Under the pieces are notes generated by a model. It searched no databases. It worked only from the letters and a program-made list of their open reading frames with translations, and had not been told where the DNA came from. Of a DNA stretch of 5,415 nucleotides, positions 1 to 5,144 are shown one piece after another. Within the stretch, counting starts at the first letter, position 1, and each line of letters opens with the position of its first letter. The stretch comes from an uncultured Bacilli bacterium (GTDB taxonomy: Bacteria > Bacillota_I > Bacilli_A > RF39 > UBA660): NCBI GenBank assembly GCA_948629335.1, contig CAPHZB010000078.1, forward strand, positions 1 to 5,415, given 5' to 3'. The position numbers and the translations under genes are program-made.

Positions 1-78
1 TGAGACATAATCAAATACTAACACTTAAGACATTATCATATTCTAATCATAATTTACGTTCTTTACGCTATATACTAC

Positions 79-107
79 TTGACTAGCTATTAAAAGTATG
101 TTATTAT
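79..107 (+). promoter_or_regulatory. Sigma-A-type promoter of the tRNA-Arg/tRNA-Pro operon
   Basis: TTGACT at 79-84 and TATTAT at 102-107 are separated by exactly 17 bp, each matching the consensus at 5 of 6 positions. Transcription would start near 114, about 30 nt before the first tRNA, which suits a tRNA precursor leader. The rest of 1-142 shows no open frame or other structure that I can support. Confidence 0.8.
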
Positions 108-142
108 TGATACGTAATTTAGAAGTGCTTAGGTGATAGCTT

Positions 143-219
143 GCGCTCGTAGCTCAGCTGGATAGAGTGTTTGGCTACGAACCAAAAGGTCAGGGGTTCG
201 AATCCCTTCGAGCGCACCA
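143..219 (+). tRNA. tRNA-Arg (anticodon ACG)
   Basis: A complete 77-nt cloverleaf is visible. The 7-bp acceptor stem GCGCTCG/CGAGCGC pairs perfectly, the D arm contains AGCTCAGCTGGATAGAG, the anticodon stem TTTGG/CCAAA encloses loop CTACGAA, and the T arm contains GGTTCGAATCC. The discriminator is A and CCA is encoded. The ACG anticodon (normally edited to ICG) reads CGU, CGC and CGA arginine codons. It is first in a two-tRNA operon, 4 nt upstream of tRNA-Pro. Confidence 0.97.
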
Positions 220-223
220 TTAT

Positions 224-300
224 CGGGAAATGGCTCAACTTGGTAGAGCACTTGGTTTGGGACCAAGGGGTTGCAGGTTCAAATCCTGTTTTCCCGACCA
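224..300 (+). tRNA. tRNA-Pro (anticodon TGG)
   Basis: A 77-nt cloverleaf with acceptor CGGGAAA/TTTCCCG, D stem GCTC/GAGC, anticodon stem CTTGG/CCAAG around TTTGGGA (anticodon TGG, G37 as usual in tRNA-Pro), T-loop GGTTCAAATCC, discriminator A and encoded CCA. It is the main proline tRNA type, reading CCA and CCG and probably the other CCN codons. It is co-transcribed with the preceding tRNA-Arg, and a close paralogue with anticodon CGG lies at 5145-5221. Confidence 0.97.
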
Positions 301-313
301 TTTATGAATATTT

Positions 314-346
314 AAAGGGTATCTTTATAGAGATATCCTTTTTATT
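314..346 (+). terminator. Rho-independent terminator of the tRNA operon
   Basis: AAAGGGTATCT (314-324) pairs with AGATATCCTTT (331-341) across a 6-nt loop, with one G-U wobble, and a T-rich tail TTTTATTT follows. It lies 13 nt after the tRNA-Pro CCA end. On the minus strand the same hairpin is followed by TTTAAATATT, so it could also stop transcripts of the convergent endonuclease gene, although that tail is weaker. Confidence 0.85.
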
Positions 347-386
347 TGCACCCCCTTGGCCATTAGGATAATAATTATCTTTAAAC

Positions 387-1133
387 CTAAGTGCTCACCT
401 TAATAAATAATTCATTTATATCTATTTCCCTTATTTCGAAACCAGTTCCACGATCGTGAATTTCACCTTTTCGAGGTCCTTCTCTAAAAACGCCTATTTT
501 GAAAGTAATTCTAATTTTTCCTTGTTCTAGAAGTTTTAAAAATGTATGAAAACTTTTTAGCTTATAAAATTGAATATCATAATATTTATAATAGTTTATA
601 TGCTCTATAGTTTTAGTACATGCTTTTATATATGCTAAAACAGGCAACTTCTTTTCTAATCTTTCCTTAATCTGTTTAAATTCCCAATATGTGTCCTTGT
701 TCAATATATTCATATTTTTATCCATAATGCTTAAGAATATTTTTTCATTTTTATAATTGATGTTTAATTTGAATAGAAAACGATTACTTACTAAAGTAGT
801 GCTGTTTGCTTGAACTGAGACTGCTAATACTCTTTTCTCTTTTAAAATTTTATCTGGATAACCATAAGCGTTACAGAGGTGTTTTATTTCAAATTCATTC
901 TTTCCTTTGGGTGTCACATTAAAAAGAGTGATATAACTTTGCGAGTATCCTCTTTTTGTTTTAATTTCAATTCCATGATAATCTGGGGTATCCAAAGTAT
1001 CTTCCTTTTTTCCAATTAAATCTTCAAATGTTTTCCCTATACCTGTAGGTCCATTTCTAGTTGTTTTAATATATCCCATCTTCTTTATTCTTTCAAATTC
1101 CCTTTTTAAGTCAATTATTTCCTGTTTGATCAT
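387..1133 (-). CDS. MvaI/BcnI-family type II restriction endonuclease
   Basis: The 248-residue protein carries the signature of MvaI-type enzymes, which cut CC/WGG (BcnI cuts CC/SGG). The block TGIGKTFEDLIG (30-41) is followed by PDYHGIEIKTKR (50-61). The D-x4-E-x-K site falls at D51, E56 and K58 with E37 upstream; from memory, MvaI uses E36, D50, E55 and K57, so the register is almost identical. The C-terminal half, with a basic GPRKGEIHDRGTGF stretch near 219-232, would be the recognition lobe. The frame stays open to an ATG at 1211, but I prefer the ATG at 1133: it gives MvaI-like numbering and length, has GAAAGGA upstream (12-nt spacing, slightly long), and lies just downstream of a -10 box. 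The family is structurally related to the MutH nickase. Cytoplasmic and presumably a defence enzyme. The target sequence cannot be predicted exactly. No methyltransferase gene lies in the window. Convergent with the tRNA operon. Confidence 0.93.
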   Translation of the reverse strand: MIKQEIIDLKREFERIKKMGYIKTTRNGPTGIGKTFEDLIGKKEDTLDTPDYHGIEIKTKRGYSQSYITLFNVTPKGKNEFEIKHLCNAYGYPDKILKEKRVLAVSVQANSTTLVSNRFLFKLNINYKNEKIFLSIMDKNMNILNKDTYWEFKQIKERLEKKLPVLAYIKACTKTIEHINYYKYYDIQFYKLKSFHTFLKLLEQGKIRITFKIGVFREGPRKGEIHDRGTGFEIREIDINELFIKVST

Positions 1134-1166
1134 TGATACACAACATCCTTTCTTTACGAAGAGGAT

Positions 1167-1172
1167 ATTATA
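1167..1172 (-). promoter_or_regulatory. Possible -10 box for the restriction endonuclease gene
   Basis: On the minus strand a perfect TATAAT occupies 1172 to 1167, placing a start near 1160 and a leader of about 27 nt before the ATG at 1133. The -35 region at the usual spacing is poor; TCGACA lies 21 bp upstream, which is too far to count on. If real, this promoter excludes the alternative ATG at 1211. Confidence 0.45.
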
Positions 1173-1181
1173 GTTTATTAA

Positions 1182-1292
1182 TCTAATTATTTTTGTCGAA
1201 AAAGAGGACATGCAAAAAAATTGGCAGTAGAAGAAAAGTTTTCTAAACTTGTTAAAATGGCATTTAAAGCGGTATTAATAAGAAAAGGCTAG
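1182..1292 (+). pseudogene. Coding relic, possibly the C-terminal tail of an IS110-family transposase
   Basis: Between an in-frame TAA (1179-1181) and TAG (1290-1292) runs a 36-codon open frame with no convincing start. Its peptide includes YFCRKRGHAKKLAVEEKF and SKLVKMAFKAVLIRKG. The spacing of aromatic residues, KR, K-x-A-V, KLV and A-V-L resembles the tail of IS110/IS116 transposases, which typically end in patterns such as KR-x-EGK-x-x-x-VA and KL-x-x-I-x-Y-x-x-L. The relic is short, so the family call is tentative. It lies between the endonuclease promoter and the GNAT promoter and may mark past insertion in this spacer. Confidence 0.3.
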
Positions 1293-1327
1293 AATCTATT
1301 ATTAAAAAGTGTGTATGTCATTGATGG

Positions 1328-1356
1328 TTGAAAAAGTCCATATTTTGAGTTATAAT
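1328..1356 (+). promoter_or_regulatory. Sigma-A-type promoter of the broken GNAT gene
   Basis: TTGAAA (1328-1333) and a perfect TATAAT (1351-1356) are separated by 17 bp. Transcription would start near 1363, just before the TTTAGAGGAG ribosome binding site at 1376-1385. The intact promoter and ribosome binding site suggest the gene they serve decayed recently. Confidence 0.8.
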
Positions 1357-1394
1357 TCCTCGTAGAATAGAAAAATTTAGAGGAGAAATGCATA

Positions 1395-1904
1395 GTGGAG
1401 AAACTTGTAAAAAGAAGTGCCAACATGGACAAATTGGAGTATGAAATGTACCAAGTTATGCCACAGACAGAATTAGGGGCAGGGACTCCCATTTTTGGTA
1501 AGGATTATCAGAAATTTAAAGAATACATGGAAAAATATATAGAAGAAGAAACCTTGATGAATCCCAAATTATGGGATGCAACAACAAATCGATATATTTA
1601 TTATGTAAACGATTATCCTATTGGTCAAGTGGGAATTAGGACAAATCTAAATGGGTTTTGGCGAACGAGAGGTAGTCAAATTTTTTATACAATTAGATTC
1701 TCTGAATGAAAAAAAGGTTATGGAATGAGGATGATGAGATTAGCGCTAGAAGAATGCAAAAGGTTAGGTTTTGAGAAAGTAAGAGTCAATTGTAATGATA
1801 GGAATTATGGCTCCTGAAAATTAATCCTAAACTATGGTGGGATTGTAGACAAAGCACATTACAAAACTTCTGAAGGTACAAGTAGTAGTTATGTTATAGA
1901 ATGA
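1395..1904 (+). pseudogene. GNAT-family N-acetyltransferase, interrupted by two in-frame TGA codons
   Basis: A single frame of 169 codons reads as a complete GNAT acetyltransferase of the usual ~170-residue size, which would transfer an acetyl group from acetyl-CoA to an unknown amine. Translation starts at GTG 1395, 9 nt after AGAGGAG (1379-1385); the nearer ATG at 1388 is in a frame that stops early. The N-terminal part (LEYEMYQVMPQTELG, YVNDYPIGQVGIR) is typical of this group. TGA at 1707-1709 (codon 105) sits where the family has Arg or Gln of the R-x-x-G-x-G acetyl-CoA loop, here followed by KKGYG. The next part, MRLALEECKRLGFEKV, is intact. A second TGA at 1815-1817 (codon 141) again replaces an Arg position in the N-x-x-S-R-K element before NYGG. 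The frame ends at TGA 1902-1904. No frameshift is seen. As read with the standard code only 104 residues are made, lacking the cofactor site, so I call it a pseudogene. Readthrough is possible but unsupported. Confidence 0.85.
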
Positions 1905-1916
1905 AAAGAGACGATT

Positions 1917-2353
1917 ATGAATAAAGAGCAATTGTTGCAATTAGTGGATAGCTTGCAATTGCCAAAAGCGGAATATTATATCTTATCAAGCGGCTGCTTA
2001 TTACTATATGATTTGAGAAAATATGCAAAAGATTTAGATTTATGTTTATCAAAAGAACTGTTTGAAAATATGAAAGTGAAATTCAATATAGACTCATCCT
2101 CTAAAAATGATTGTAGATTTTATCGTCTGAACGATTTAGTGGAAGTGGTTGTGAACGATAAATAGGATTTTAATAGAAATTTTAAGGAAGGCTATCCTGT
2201 AGAATCATTTTACAAAGCATTTTGAACTATAAGATAAATAGAAATGCTCCAAAAGATTAAGAATACATAATTAGTATTAAAAGTTATTTAAATAATCAGG
2301 AAAGACAAAGAAAAAAGATTAAAAAGAAGTCAATTTTTCTTTTAGAAATCTAG
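1917..2353 (+). pseudogene. Nucleotidyltransferase-like gene, broken by stops and a frameshift
   Basis: An ATG 12 nt after the GNAT stop opens an 82-codon frame. Its peptide has YYILSSGCLLLYDLRKYAKD followed by LDLCLS, resembling the G-S-x(n)-D-x-D core of small DNA polymerase beta-like nucleotidyltransferases, with candidate metal ligands D39 and D41. TAG at 2163-2165 stops it, but the same frame continues with DFNRNFKEGYPVESFYKA, typical of the downstream part of such proteins. Around 2214-2222 the match shifts by one base into a frame reading ILNYKINRNAPKD, then a TAA (2258-2260) where Gln would be expected, then EYIISIKSYLNNQ, ending at TAG 2351-2353. At least two stops and one frameshift therefore separate it from a working gene. 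It follows the GNAT gene in the same orientation with only a weak GAAAAGAG ribosome site, so it was probably co-transcribed. Substrate unknown; the GSG-like motif is already degenerate. Confidence 0.7.
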
Positions 2354-2411
2354 AGGTTTTAATGTACCTCATAATGATGAATATATAAGAAAATACTTTA
2401 AAGAATTATAG
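2349..2411 (+). pseudogene. Short coding scrap of unknown origin
   Basis: A 20-codon open stretch reads SRGFNVPHNDEYIRKYFKEL and ends in TAG (2409-2411), with stops immediately upstream in frame. Its residue make-up looks protein-like rather than random AT-rich translation, so it may be the last piece of a third decayed gene or a shifted tail of the nucleotidyltransferase. I do not recognise the family. The following 2412-2484 contains nothing I can support. Confidence 0.25.
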
Positions 2412-2499
2412 AAGAATTAAAATTAAAAAATAGGAGTAGAAGAAAGAAGTATAGTATAAAGATTTACTAAATGTTATGGTAGATGAGAGGTGATAGAAT

Positions 2500-2964
2500 A
2501 TGAATTTTGTGAATATTTTCTTGATATGTGGCGTTTGTGAAGCATTTATGATTTGTATAGGAGTAGGTATATATCTTAAACATAAAGCAGATAAAGTGCT
2601 TAAGAATTGTACAGATTCATGCAAGGGAGTGCTATATGATATTCAACCCATTATTATGGAAGAATCTAGTGTTTCAGGTTCTGGAACAGTTAAAAGAAAA
2701 TATTATTTTCCAGTGTATGAATATGAAGTGGAAAATATTAAATATCAAATAAGCACTACGATACGACATAGAAGCAAGGCTTATTTTGAAGGGGAAAAAG
2801 CTGTAGAAATAAGGTATAATCCCAATAATCCAAAAGAGGCATATGTTATAGGAGACGTTTTCTCAAAAGCATGGATTGTTTTTTTATTAGTTGGGATTTT
2901 ATGTCTAATTAATATTGTAATTAATATTGTAATTATATTGATAATGAATATGCTATTGACCTGA
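2500..2964 (+). CDS. DUF3592-type two-helix membrane protein
   Basis: The 154-residue protein has an N-terminal membrane helix (about residues 5-26), a polar domain (about 27-122) and a second helix (about 124-150). The polar part holds YYFPVYEYEV (68-77) and EIRYNPNNPKEAYV (103-116). A Tyr-rich 'P-V-Y-E-Y' strand followed by 'v-x-Y-x-P-x-N-P' is characteristic of DUF3592 proteins, whose function is unknown. Positive residues directly after helix 1 (KHKADK) suggest the middle domain faces the cytoplasm, an inference from the positive-inside rule. The ATG at 2500 has GAGAGGTGAT at 2485-2494, a good ribosome site. The C-terminal helix contains a 12-bp tandem duplication giving INIVINIV. The gene follows a decayed stretch and appears intact. 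No clear promoter is seen; TATAGT at 2450-2455 is the best but unsupported candidate. Confidence 0.8.
   Translation: MNFVNIFLICGVCEAFMICIGVGIYLKHKADKVLKNCTDSCKGVLYDIQPIIMEESSVSGSGTVKRKYYFPVYEYEVENIKYQISTTIRHRSKAYFEGEKAVEIRYNPNNPKEAYVIGDVFSKAWIVFLLVGILCLINIVINIVIILIMNMLLT
2907..2930 (+). repeat. 12-bp tandem repeat inside the DUF3592 gene
   Basis: AATTAATATTGT occurs twice head to tail (2907-2918, 2919-2930), followed by an imperfect partial third copy (AATTATATTG). Being a multiple of three it keeps the frame and lengthens the hydrophobic C-terminal helix by four residues (INIV repeated), consistent with replication slippage. Confidence 0.8.
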
Positions 2965-3020
2965 ATTACAATATATTATGAGTAGGGATATAAGGATATG
3001 AAGTAAGTAATGGATAATAT

Positions 3021-3150
3021 GATGATGAATAGGTTTATTCAATGGTGCAAATCGGTTTTTATATAAGTTAGTAGAATACAAGTAAACTAGATCGATGGCT
3101 ATTTCTGTTAGAGATAATAGCTTATTAAATGAATAAATCTACTCATTCTC
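3021..3150. repeat. 130-bp segment bounded by imperfect inverted repeats
   Basis: The 21-bp arms at 3021-3041 and 3130-3150 are inverted complements at 17 of 21 positions, with two of the four differences being G-U compatible in RNA. The core TTTATTCA/TGAATAAA is perfect. Inside, GGCTATT-TCT (3097-3106) can pair with AGA-AATAGCT (3112-3122, one bulge) as a nested hairpin. No coding frame is present. It could be a small non-autonomous element or a transcribed structure downstream of the DUF3592 gene; I see no clear target-site duplication and no T-run that would make it a normal terminator. The remaining 2965-3020 shows nothing notable. Confidence 0.4.
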
Positions 3151-3151
3151 A

Positions 3152-3180
3152 TTTTCAAATATTATATGAAGTGGTATAAT
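3152..3180 (+). promoter_or_regulatory. Promoter of tRNA-Arg(CCG)
   Basis: TTTTCA (3152-3157) and a perfect TATAAT (3175-3180) are 17 bp apart, and TGG directly before the hexamer gives an extended -10. Transcription would start just at or before the tRNA 5' end at 3189, so the leader is very short. Confidence 0.75.
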
Positions 3181-3188
3181 AGAGCCAT

Positions 3189-3265
3189 GTTTACATAGCT
3201 CAGTTGGATAGAGCGTTTCCCTCCGAAGGAAAAGGTCATCAGTTCGAATCTGATTGTAAACACCA
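3189..3265 (+). tRNA. tRNA-Arg (anticodon CCG)
   Basis: A complete 77-nt cloverleaf: acceptor GTTTACA/TGTAAAC, D arm AGCTCAGTTGGATAGAGC, anticodon stem TTTCC/GGAAA around CTCCGAA (anticodon CCG), T arm with AGTTCGAATCT, discriminator A and encoded CCA. It reads the CGG arginine codon, which should be rare in such an AT-rich genome. It stands alone with its own promoter and terminator. Confidence 0.96.
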
Positions 3266-3275
3266 TTAGAATGTT

Positions 3276-3310
3276 AAACTCGAATTTTTTTAGTTCGGGT
3301 TTTATATTAT
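3276..3310 (+). terminator. Rho-independent terminator after tRNA-Arg(CCG)
   Basis: AAACTCGAA (3276-3284) pairs with TTCGGGTTT (3294-3302) with one G-U wobble across a 9-nt loop, followed by TTATATTATTTT. It begins 11 nt after the tRNA end. The T-run tail is interrupted by A residues but the position is right. Confidence 0.75.
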
Positions 3311-3319
3311 TTTAAAATG

Positions 3320-3328
3320 TGTTAGAAT
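3320..3328 (+). promoter_or_regulatory. Possible extended -10 promoter of the RibD-C-like gene
   Basis: TGT-TAGAAT at 3320-3328 fits an extended -10 element, 54 nt before the ATG at 3383. The -35 region overlaps the AT-rich tail of the preceding terminator and has only weak matches (TTTATA at 3301-3306, 16-bp spacing). It is the best candidate because the tRNA terminator separates this gene from upstream transcription. Confidence 0.4.
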
Positions 3329-3382
3329 AAAGATAAAGCCGATATAAATATTGCAAGTTACAATGAATATGAGGAGATACAT

Positions 3383-4078
3383 ATGGAAGAAAGACCCATA
3401 ACAACATTATTTATGTTAGAATCATTAGATGGAAAAATTAGTAGCGGAAATAGTGATAGTCTTGATGCTGATAAAGATTGGTGTCAAATAGAGGGCGTAA
3501 AGGAGGGGTTACACCAGTATTATGAGGTTGAAGCTACTACAGATTTTTATTCATTAAATACAGGAAGAGTAATGGCTAAGATTGGTGTAAATGAAAGAAC
3601 AATATACCATGATAAAATTGATTGTAGGTTCATTATTATTGATAACAAGCCTCATTTAAATGAAAAAGGGATTGATTATATATGTCATTGGGTAGATAAG
3701 TTGATACTTGTGACCACAAATAAGGATCATATTGCATATACATTACAAGAAAAATATGACAATCTTGATATTCTATTTTATGATTCTTTGAATTTGAGTA
3801 GTTTATTAATCGATATGAAAACAAAATATAATGCTGAGGCAATTACTATTCAATCTGGAGGAACATTAAATGGAAAGTTTTTACGAGAGAATTTAATTGA
3901 TTATGTAAATATTGTAATTGCTCCATTATTAGTGGGTGGAAGAGATACATCTACATTAATAGATGGAGAATCAATAACTACCACTAAAGAACTTGGTAAA
4001 TTAAAGGCTTTGCAATTAATGGAGTGCAAAGAGTTAAATGATTCATATATTCAACTCAAATATAAGGTTCTGAAATAG
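3383..4078 (+). CDS. Stand-alone RibD C-terminal/dihydrofolate-reductase-fold oxidoreductase
   Basis: This 231-residue protein is a RibD C-terminal domain (dihydrofolate-reductase-like fold) without the N-terminal deaminase of full RibD. Visible motifs are SLDGKIS (14-20), the substrate-side segment near the N-terminus; NTGRVMAKIG (59-68); SGGTLNG (158-164), the Gly-rich NADPH-binding turn; and APLLVGG (180-186), with LIDYV between them. In riboflavin synthesis this domain reduces the ribosylamino group of the pyrimidine intermediate with NADPH. Solo copies often have unassigned substrates, so I call it a cytoplasmic NADPH-dependent reductase, not a proven riboflavin enzyme. The ATG at 3383 has GAGGAG (3371-3376) with 6-nt spacing. 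No other rib gene or FMN riboswitch is visible. It may be transcribed with the gene 93 nt downstream, as no clear T-tailed terminator intervenes. Confidence 0.87.
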   Translation: MEERPITTLFMLESLDGKISSGNSDSLDADKDWCQIEGVKEGLHQYYEVEATTDFYSLNTGRVMAKIGVNERTIYHDKIDCRFIIIDNKPHLNEKGIDYICHWVDKLILVTTNKDHIAYTLQEKYDNLDILFYDSLNLSSLLIDMKTKYNAEAITIQSGGTLNGKFLRENLIDYVNIVIAPLLVGGRDTSTLIDGESITTTKELGKLKALQLMECKELNDSYIQLKYKVLK

Positions 4079-4090
4079 CCAATGACTATA

Positions 4091-4137
4091 CTAAAACATG
4101 AGAAACTTTCGTTTTAGAGAAAAAGTCTAGAAAAGAC
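4091..4137 (+). other. Two small hairpins between the RibD-C-like gene and the next gene
   Basis: CTAAAAC (4091-4097) pairs perfectly with GTTTTAG (4111-4117) across 13 nt, and GTCT (4125-4128) pairs with AGAC (4134-4137) across 5 nt. Neither is followed by a T-run, so they are not ordinary terminators. They may be processing or stability elements, or chance pairings in AT-rich DNA. Confidence 0.3.
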
Positions 4138-4171
4138 CATGTATTAAAAAGCTTTAAGGGGGAGACTGGAT

Positions 4172-4774
4172 ATGCTTAAATCTGAAATAGAGATGAAATT
4201 GCAAGAATGCTATAAACTTTTTGGTACGAATCCATCTGATAGCATAGAGATGGTTAGGAAGATGTATACTTGTTTACAGAGTTATGCATCAAATTATATG
4301 TTATTTTCTATTTCTAAACAAGAAGAGAATATTTTTGAACAGGAATGTATTACAGGACCTGATTGTAATTCTTGTGCCAGTGTAAAAAGAGAATATTTAA
4401 AAGTAGAAACACTAATTCGACTTGCACACGATAGTTATCTTGCAATCTTGTTATCTAGAATGGATTTTGAAATATACAAAAATATAATTTATGGATTGTT
4501 AAGTTATTTTATATGTAGTGATGCAAATGTAAATTTTTCGCTATCCACTGTACTACAAAAATTGGAAACAGAAGAGTATGCTGTAACAAAAGAAAAATAT
4601 ATAGAAGGTTTAATGAAAAAGCAAAAAGGTTCCACTAATGCAGGGCATTATCTTTTTACACCTTCTTTAGGTAGTATTATGGAAATAGAGAAAAATGCAA
4701 TTGATAAACATGCAAAAGTGAAGTGTATGAGTATCAAGCAACCAATCCCTTATGGGGATTTACATATAGTCTAG
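4172..4774 (+). CDS. Hypothetical protein with a C-x5-C-x2-C motif
   Basis: The 200-residue product belongs to no family that I recognise. The start is well supported: ATG 4172 follows AAGGGGGAG (4156-4164) with 7-nt spacing, and codon use looks like that of its neighbours. It is a soluble-looking, mostly helical protein without signal peptide; the hydrophobic stretch IYKNIIYGLLSYFIC (101-115) is too short and polar-flanked to call a membrane helix with confidence. Seven cysteines are present (13, 34, 59, 65, 68, 115, 185), three of them clustered as C59-x5-C65-x2-C68 in QECITGPDCNSCAS, which could bind a metal or form disulfides if paired with another Cys. The second half has a charged segment (LETEEYAVTKEKYIEGLMKK, 131-150), then a Gly/Ser/Pro-containing tail. 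It lies 93 nt after the reductase gene in the same direction and may share its transcript. Function unknown. Confidence 0.75.
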   Translation: MLKSEIEMKLQECYKLFGTNPSDSIEMVRKMYTCLQSYASNYMLFSISKQEENIFEQECITGPDCNSCASVKREYLKVETLIRLAHDSYLAILLSRMDFEIYKNIIYGLLSYFICSDANVNFSLSTVLQKLETEEYAVTKEKYIEGLMKKQKGSTNAGHYLFTPSLGSIMEIEKNAIDKHAKVKCMSIKQPIPYGDLHIV

Positions 4775-5144
4775 TATCATGATTTATTGCAAATATGTTC
4801 TTTTTTGTTTTGATTTATCCATTTATTTTTTTGTTCAAAAATGACATAAGGAATTTAAATCGGAAAATACCATGAATTATGTCACCAAAACGACAATTCT
4901 GAAATATTATAGTGTCAAGAGGGAAGAATGCTTGAATTCGTATAGGAGTTTTAGCTACAACTAGTGTTGGAATTGAGACTGTAAATGTATATGATAAATG
5001 TGTAAATATAGATAGGAAAAAAAATCAACGATTAACGAATTATGCAATTTAGAATTATAACTAGTTTTTAAATTCCCTACATATCTATTTTGAAAATATC
5101 ATTACAATAAAAGAGTAACATTCATTTCTATTTTAATTTAGTAT
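4775..5144. other. 370-bp gene-poor stretch with an inverted repeat
   Basis: No intact gene is present. TGACATAA (4842-4849) and TTATGTCA (4877-4884) form a perfect 8-bp inverted repeat around 27 nt, with no T-run after it. T-rich runs at 4800-4835 follow the hypothetical gene, but I find no GC-containing stem to make a normal terminator. The part 4928-5052 holds a possible decayed ORF, listed separately. A promoter for the downstream tRNA must lie in the last 100 bases; TTGAAA (5090-5095) is a -35 candidate, but no -10 stands at proper spacing. Confidence 0.5.
4928..5052 (+). pseudogene. Possible decayed small ORF
   Basis: AAGAGGGAAG (4918-4927) looks like a ribosome binding site directly before ATG 4928, but this frame stops after five codons (TAG 4943-4945). 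Skipping one base near 4935 opens a frame reading IRIGVLATTSVGIETVNVYD and continuing to TAG 5050-5052, about 38 codons. The peptide looks protein-like. A single-base loss early in a small gene would explain it; a chance frame is also possible. Family not recognised. Confidence 0.25.

Noticed and set aside
119..371. Open frames on both strands across the first tRNA pair, including peptides with KGFEPLT- and KTGFEPAT-like motifs
   Set aside because: These are translations of tRNA genes and their complements; such peptides are a well-known annotation artefact.
1134..1211. Upstream ATG giving the endonuclease 26 extra N-terminal residues
   Set aside because: No good ribosome site precedes it, it lies upstream of the best -10 box, and the shorter form matches MvaI in length and active-site numbering.
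1289..1492. Minus-strand 67-codon frame
   Set aside because: It overlaps the GNAT promoter, ribosome site and N-terminus, has no ribosome site and a non-protein-like composition.
1707..1817. Genome-wide reassignment of UGA to Trp or Gly
   Set aside because: Intact neighbours use TGG for Trp, and the DUF3592 frame ends naturally at TGA; reading through the final GNAT TGA would run straight into the next gene, so UGA acts as stop here.
2406..2624. Minus-strand 72-codon frame
   Set aside because: It is the complement of AT-rich spacer and the start of the DUF3592 gene, with no supporting start signal.
3302..3382. FMN riboswitch upstream of the RibD-C-like gene
   Set aside because: The leader is under 100 nt, AT-rich, and shows none of the conserved multi-helix FMN aptamer sequences.
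3636..3842. Minus-strand 68-codon frame
   Set aside because: It lies wholly inside the RibD-C-like gene, which has strong motif support on the plus strand.
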